Shown here in pieces: positions 60,980 through 64,000 of a DNA stretch of 64,000 nt; positions within the stretch are counted from its first letter, which is position 1, and every line of letters begins with the position of its first letter. A model generated the notes under the pieces. The model was not told the DNA's origin. It was given only the letters and a program-made list of their open reading frames with translations, and searched no databases. Made by a program: the position numbers and the translations under genes. Origin of the DNA: Streptomyces sp. ISL-43 (GTDB lineage Bacteria > Actinomycetota > Actinomycetes > Streptomycetales > Streptomycetaceae); contig NZ_JAGGOT010000023.1 in assembly GCF_018614195.1 (NCBI RefSeq), forward strand, positions 124,001 to 188,000, written 5' to 3'.

Positions 60980-61215
60980 CGGCGGCGCGGGATGGTGCGG
61001 GACCCGGGAGCGGCACGGGATCCGGCGCGGAATTCCTCTGGGCCACGGTGCCGAACGGGACCCTCGGCCCGCCCGGCACCGTAGCCCGGAGTACTTACGG
61101 CCGACGGGTGTGCGGTGCCCGACAGCCGGTGGGAGGAGTCCGCGCGGTCAGGGCAGAGCGCGCTGCTTACCTCGATCCGTCCTCCTGTGCGGGGAGGGCG
61201 GAAGTCTGATGCAAT

Positions 61216-61231
61216 TGTGGACTAGACCAAT
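61216..61231. promoter_or_regulatory. DasR operator-like element (dre) 4, upstream of the kinase gene
   Basis: TGTGGACTAGACCAAT shares 13 of 16 bases with the nagB dre, and the flanking TCT is also shared. It lies 136 bases before the kinase start. The rest of the 60980-61366 interval shows no gene. Confidence 0.6.
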
Positions 61232-61354
61232 CTGTTCTGTCCATCCAATGCCGGGGCCCACGTTCCCGTCACTTCCTCCAAGCCTACGCGGAACCGGGCT
61301 CTTGTGGATACTCCGCGGTATCGCGCTGAGGAAAGTCATGGCCCATACCCGGGG

Positions 61355-61360
61355 TACGCT
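61355..61360 (+). promoter_or_regulatory. -10 element of a leaderless kinase transcript
   Basis: TACGCT ends 6 bases before the GTG at 61367, which decides that start. Confidence 0.5.
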
Positions 61361-61366
61361 CGCCAC

Positions 61367-62845
61367 GTGCCCTCCATGAACGACCTCGTACGCCAGCACA
61401 CCGCTCTCAGTGAAACCGAGCTGGAGTGGCTGCACCTGCTGGTCTCGGAGTGGCAGCTGCTCTCCGACCTCTCCTTCGCCGACCTCGTGCTGTGGGTGCC
61501 CACCCTCGACGGCACCCGGTACGTCTCGGTCGCGCAGATGCGCCCCAACACCGGCCCCACCTCGTACCAGGACGACATGGTCGGCCACCTGGTCCCGCGC
61601 GGCCGCCGTCCGCTGCTCGACGCCGCGCTCGACGAGGGCCGCATCGTGCGCGAGGGAGACCCGGAGTGGCGTGAGGAAGTGCCGGTCCGGGTCGAGTCGA
61701 TCCCCGTGCGCCGCGAGGGCCGCGTACTCGGAGTGATCGCCCGCAACACCAATCTGCTCACCGTGCGTACACCCAGCCGGCTGGAGCTCACCTACCTCCA
61801 GTCCGCCTCCGACCTGGCCCAGATGATCGCCGCGGGCTCCTTCCCGTTCCCCGGGCAGCAGGTCGACATGGACGCCTCCCCGCGCGTCGGAGACGGCCTG
61901 ATCAGGCTCGACGCCGAGGGCGTGGTGACCTACGCCTCCCCGAACGCGCTCTCCGCGTACCACCGGCTCGGCCTCGCCTCCGACCTGGTCGGCCAGCACC
62001 TGGGCAACATCACCTCCGAACTCGCCCCGTCCCGCGGTCCGGTGGACGAGGCGCTGGTCAAACTCGCCAGCGGCTGGGCCCCGCGGGAGACCGAGGCCGA
62101 GGGCAACGGCGGGGTCATCCAGCTGCGCGCGATCCCGCTCAAGCCCAAGGGGACCCGGATCGGCTCCCTGGTCCTGTGCCGCGACGTCACCGAACTGCGT
62201 CGTCGCGAACGTGAATTGATCACCAAGGACGCGACCATCCGGGAGATCCACCACCGGGTGAAGAACAACCTCCAGACCGTGGCCGCGCTCTTGCGCCTGC
62301 AGGCCCGCCGGATGGATTCGCCGCAGGGCCGCGAGGCGCTGAACGAGGCCGTCCGCCGGGTCGGTTCGATCGCGATCGTGCACGAGACGCTCTCTCAGAA
62401 CCTGGACGAGCGGGTCGAGTTCGACGAGATCGCCGACCGCGTGATCGCGATGGTCGCCGAGATCTCCCCGGGCAAGGTCGACTGCCGGCGCACCGGCCGC
62501 TTCGGGATCCTGGACGCGGAGGTCGCCACTCCGCTGTCGATGGTGCTGACGGAGATCCTCCAGAACGCCCTGGAGCACGCCTTCACCCAGGGGGAGGGCG
62601 GCACCGTCGAGGTGTCCGCGGCCCGCTCGGGCACCGGCCGCGGCGATGCCCGGCTGCTGATCTCGGTGGTCGACGACGGCTGCGGTCTGCCCGCCGGATT
62701 CGACCCCCAGCGCGCCGGCAATCTCGGGCTGCAGATCGTACGGACCCTCGTGGAGGGCGAGCTCGGGGGCACCTTCGACATGGTCGCGGCCGAGCCGCGC
62801 GGTACCAAGGTGGTCCTCGACATACCGGCGAGCCCGCAGAAGTAG
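61367..62845 (+). CDS. pdtaS: PdtaS-type sensor histidine kinase
   Basis: A 492-residue soluble kinase. An N-terminal GAF-like sensor (about 1-150, FADLVLWVPTLDGTRYVSVA) and a PAS domain (about 180-290, GLIRLDAEGVVTYASPNAL) precede a HisKA_2 phospho-acceptor box (IREIHHRVKNNLQTVAALL). The HATPase domain has EILQNALEHAF, DDGCGLP and NLGLQIVRTL. It resembles M. tuberculosis PdtaS and, as there, is next to a whiB1/wblE gene. The partner PdtaR-type RNA-binding regulator is not in the window. GTG 61367 is preferred over ATG 61376. Confidence 0.92.
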   Translation: MPSMNDLVRQHTALSETELEWLHLLVSEWQLLSDLSFADLVLWVPTLDGTRYVSVAQMRPNTGPTSYQDDMVGHLVPRGRRPLLDAALDEGRIVREGDPEWREEVPVRVESIPVRREGRVLGVIARNTNLLTVRTPSRLELTYLQSASDLAQMIAAGSFPFPGQQVDMDASPRVGDGLIRLDAEGVVTYASPNALSAYHRLGLASDLVGQHLGNITSELAPSRGPVDEALVKLASGWAPRETEAEGNGGVIQLRAIPLKPKGTRIGSLVLCRDVTELRRRERELITKDATIREIHHRVKNNLQTVAALLRLQARRMDSPQGREALNEAVRRVGSIAIVHETLSQNLDERVEFDEIADRVIAMVAEISPGKVDCRRTGRFGILDAEVATPLSMVLTEILQNALEHAFTQGEGGTVEVSAARSGTGRGDARLLISVVDDGCGLPAGFDPQRAGNLGLQIVRTLVEGELGGTFDMVAAEPRGTKVVLDIPASPQK

Positions 62846-62915
62846 GCCGGGCGGGACCGGGAGGGGAGCACCGTCCCGGTCACTCACCGTGACGTACTGG
62901 GCCCCGGACAGCACT

Positions 62916-62950
62916 GAACCCCGTACCGAATGGTTTTCGGTACGGGGTTC
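62916..62950. terminator. Bidirectional terminator between kinase gene and wblE
   Basis: GAACCCCGTACCGAA pairs perfectly with TTCGGTACGGGGTTC across a 5-base loop. Confidence 0.9.
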
Positions 62951-63015
62951 GAGAGCACGTTGCTGAGCGCTTGACGGGGTACTACGCGCTGCGGCTCGAG
63001 GCTCGAAAGTCGATG

Positions 63016-63273
63016 TCAGGCGGTGGCGTTGCGCGCCCGATTGCGAGCGGCGCGGCGCTTCATCGCGCGGCGCTCGTCCTCGCTGAGACCGCCCCAGACA
63101 CCGGAGTCCTGACCGGACTCGAGCGCCCACTGCAGGCACTGCTCCATGACGGGGCAACGGCGGCAGACGGCCTTGGCTTCCTCGATCTGCAGCAGCGCAG
63201 GACCGGTGTTGCCGATGGGGAAGAAGAGTTCCGGGTCTTCCTCGCGGCAAACGGCGTTGTGACGCCAGTCCAT
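63016..63273 (-). CDS. wblE: WhiB1-like protein WblE
   Basis: An 85-residue WhiB-family Fe-S protein. The cluster cysteines are at 9 (HNAVCREED), 37, 40 and 46 (AVCRRCPVMEQC). GVWGG is near residue 58, and the C-terminus is strongly basic (RRAMKRRAARNRARN). WhiB1-type proteins respond to nitric oxide and bind the principal sigma factor. The ATG at 63273 has AAGGAG upstream. It has a long leader. Confidence 0.95.
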   Translation of the reverse strand: MDWRHNAVCREEDPELFFPIGNTGPALLQIEEAKAVCRRCPVMEQCLQWALESGQDSGVWGGLSEDERRAMKRRAARNRARNATA

Positions 63274-63316
63274 GGCTGCTCCATCTCCTTGTATTGCGGG
63301 CAGGTTGCTTGTGAAT

Positions 63317-63347
63317 GTGAACGCTTTCACGAATCCCTTCGCGAGGG
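63317..63347 (-). promoter_or_regulatory. Inverted repeats in the wblE leader
   Basis: GTGAA-CGCT-TTCAC (63317-63330) and the adjoining TCCCT-TCGCG-AGGGA can form two consecutive small hairpins in the wblE transcript, or serve as a regulator site. Confidence 0.45.
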
Positions 63348-63463
63348 AAGGGAGACCACCCAGTTTGGTGAAAAGCTCGCCCTGGGAGGCCGGAGATTCG
63401 TGGAGGGGTTCTGGCGGTCTGTGTGGGTGCCGGGTTCTGCGGGCTGTCCCGATCGCCATGTAG

Positions 63464-63514
63464 AGATTCGCAAACCTCGGACGGGGATACAACCCCTTCC
63501 GGAAAGTTTTTTTT
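63464..63514 (-). promoter_or_regulatory. Candidate wblE promoter with upstream A-tract
   Basis: On the minus strand: eight A residues (63507-63514), then TTGTAT (63487-63492), 17 bases, GAATCT (63464-63469). This gives a leader of roughly 180 bases and accounts for most of the 332-base gap. Confidence 0.5.
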
Positions 63515-63605
63515 GATTCGTCGGTGTCTAGTAGGTCACAGCCCTACTTCGTGAGGGTGGACCGGCGTGTAAACGTTCGAGTGAAAGGCCTTTGGGCTCT
63601 TCCGC

Positions 63606-64000
63606 TCACACAATCACACGCAGTGCACGACGTACGCCTGTGAACCGAACGCTGGTGCGCAGGCCGAGGTGGTCTCCGTCCATCTGGAACGGAAGCGGAA
63701 CCTTCGAATGCAAGGTGAAGTCCGTCAGATCGTGCAGAGACACCGCATGCTTGCCGTGCGGGCCGCGCTCAGGAGTCGAGGTCAGGAGCTGTGTCGCGTA
63801 GCGCGCGACCGCCGGAGTTGACAAACGATCGAGCGCCAATACGTCAAGTGCGGTATCGAACGACGCCTCCGGGGAGGCGTAAAGCGGGCGATTGCCCAGA
63901 TACGTCCACGGTGAGGTGTTGCACACTATCGACAGCACCAGGTCCGTCACCGGATCCGCGCCGGGGCGCTCCAGCGTGACCGTACCGTGCCTCCGGTTGG
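63606..64000 (-). CDS. Diacylglycerol/lipid kinase-family protein (3' part)
   Basis: Partial; it enters from the right edge and ends at TGA 63606, leaving about 131 C-terminal residues. Features such as VCNTSPWTYLGNRPLYASPE and LHDLTDFTLHSKVPLPFQMD followed by DGDHLG match the C-terminal lobe of DagK/YegS-type lipid kinases. The catalytic N-terminal part is outside the window. Confidence 0.75.
   Translation of the reverse strand, partial: NRRHGTVTLERPGADPVTDLVLSIVCNTSPWTYLGNRPLYASPEASFDTALDVLALDRLSTPAVARYATQLLTSTPERGPHGKHAVSLHDLTDFTLHSKVPLPFQMDGDHLGLRTSVRFTGVRRALRVIV

Noticed and set aside
61148..63250. A 700-codon antisense frame over the kinase gene.
   Set aside because: Mirror of the real coding strand; no family features.
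1..64000. CRISPR arrays, prophage, transposons or a secondary-metabolite cluster.
   Set aside because: No regularly spaced repeats, integrase, transposase, or PKS/NRPS/terpene genes are seen; gene order is conserved Streptomyces core.

Overview
The window is chromosomal core DNA of a Streptomyces (very high GC, GTG starts, ATGA/GTGA stop-start overlaps, leaderless starts). Gene order follows the part of the S. coelicolor chromosome that carries wblC (SCO5190), hisN (SCO5208), sigR-rsrA (SCO5216-5217), nrdABS, dasR-dasABCD-nagB (dasR is SCO5231) and wblE. The left third also matches the mycobacterial adnAB - nudC - mycoredoxin - uvrD2 - whiB7 - UPF0182 neighbourhood. I see no insertion sequence, prophage, CRISPR array, rRNA or complete foreign island.

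Region 1 (1-16.5 kb) holds DNA repair, redox and stress genes: the 3' part of the AdnB helicase-nuclease, an M20 dipeptidase, NudC, a mycoredoxin behind a sigma-R-type promoter, UvrD2, then wblC behind a long leader with a GTG-started upstream ORF and a transcription attenuator. A cluster of small, ABC1-kinase, ThiF/TOMM-like and M48-like genes follows, and then three AIM24-family genes in a row, the first fused to TerD. Region 2 (16.5-31 kb) holds a NUDIX gene coupled to a DUF2342 protein, an SDR gene, MoaE, a PDZ-Lon (YlbL) protease, PPA1309 and UPF0182 proteins, two identical initiator tRNA genes flanking a large Sel1-repeat gene, and the divergent catR-catA pair with an operator-promoter.

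Region 3 (31-44 kb) holds HisN, a TetR regulator, a Gdx-type SMR exporter, RsgA, AroA, an M50 protease, an SRAP protein, and sigR-rsrA with the autoregulatory sigma-R promoter and both SigR start sites. A translationally coupled HD-GYP / degenerate HD membrane pair, a TPR protein and peptide deformylase follow. Region 4 (44-53 kb) holds a GlxA-type regulator, a damaged nrdS-DUF3703 junction, nrdAB behind a cobalamin riboswitch, a GNAT gene and the CstA-YbdD pyruvate/peptide importer pair.

Region 5 (53-64 kb) is the aminosugar regulon: DasR, the DasABC transporter, a GH3 hexosaminidase and NagB, with DasR operators (dre) at dasR/dasA and nagB. A further dre-like site lies upstream of a PdtaS-type histidine kinase. 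The window ends with wblE and the 3' part of a diacylglycerol-kinase-like gene.

No wholly new system is proven here. The strongest leads are the dre-like element in front of the PdtaS-type kinase gene, the nrdS/DUF3703 deletion junction, the wblC leader with its 114-codon upstream ORF, and the TerD-AIM24/AIM24/AIM24 operon.
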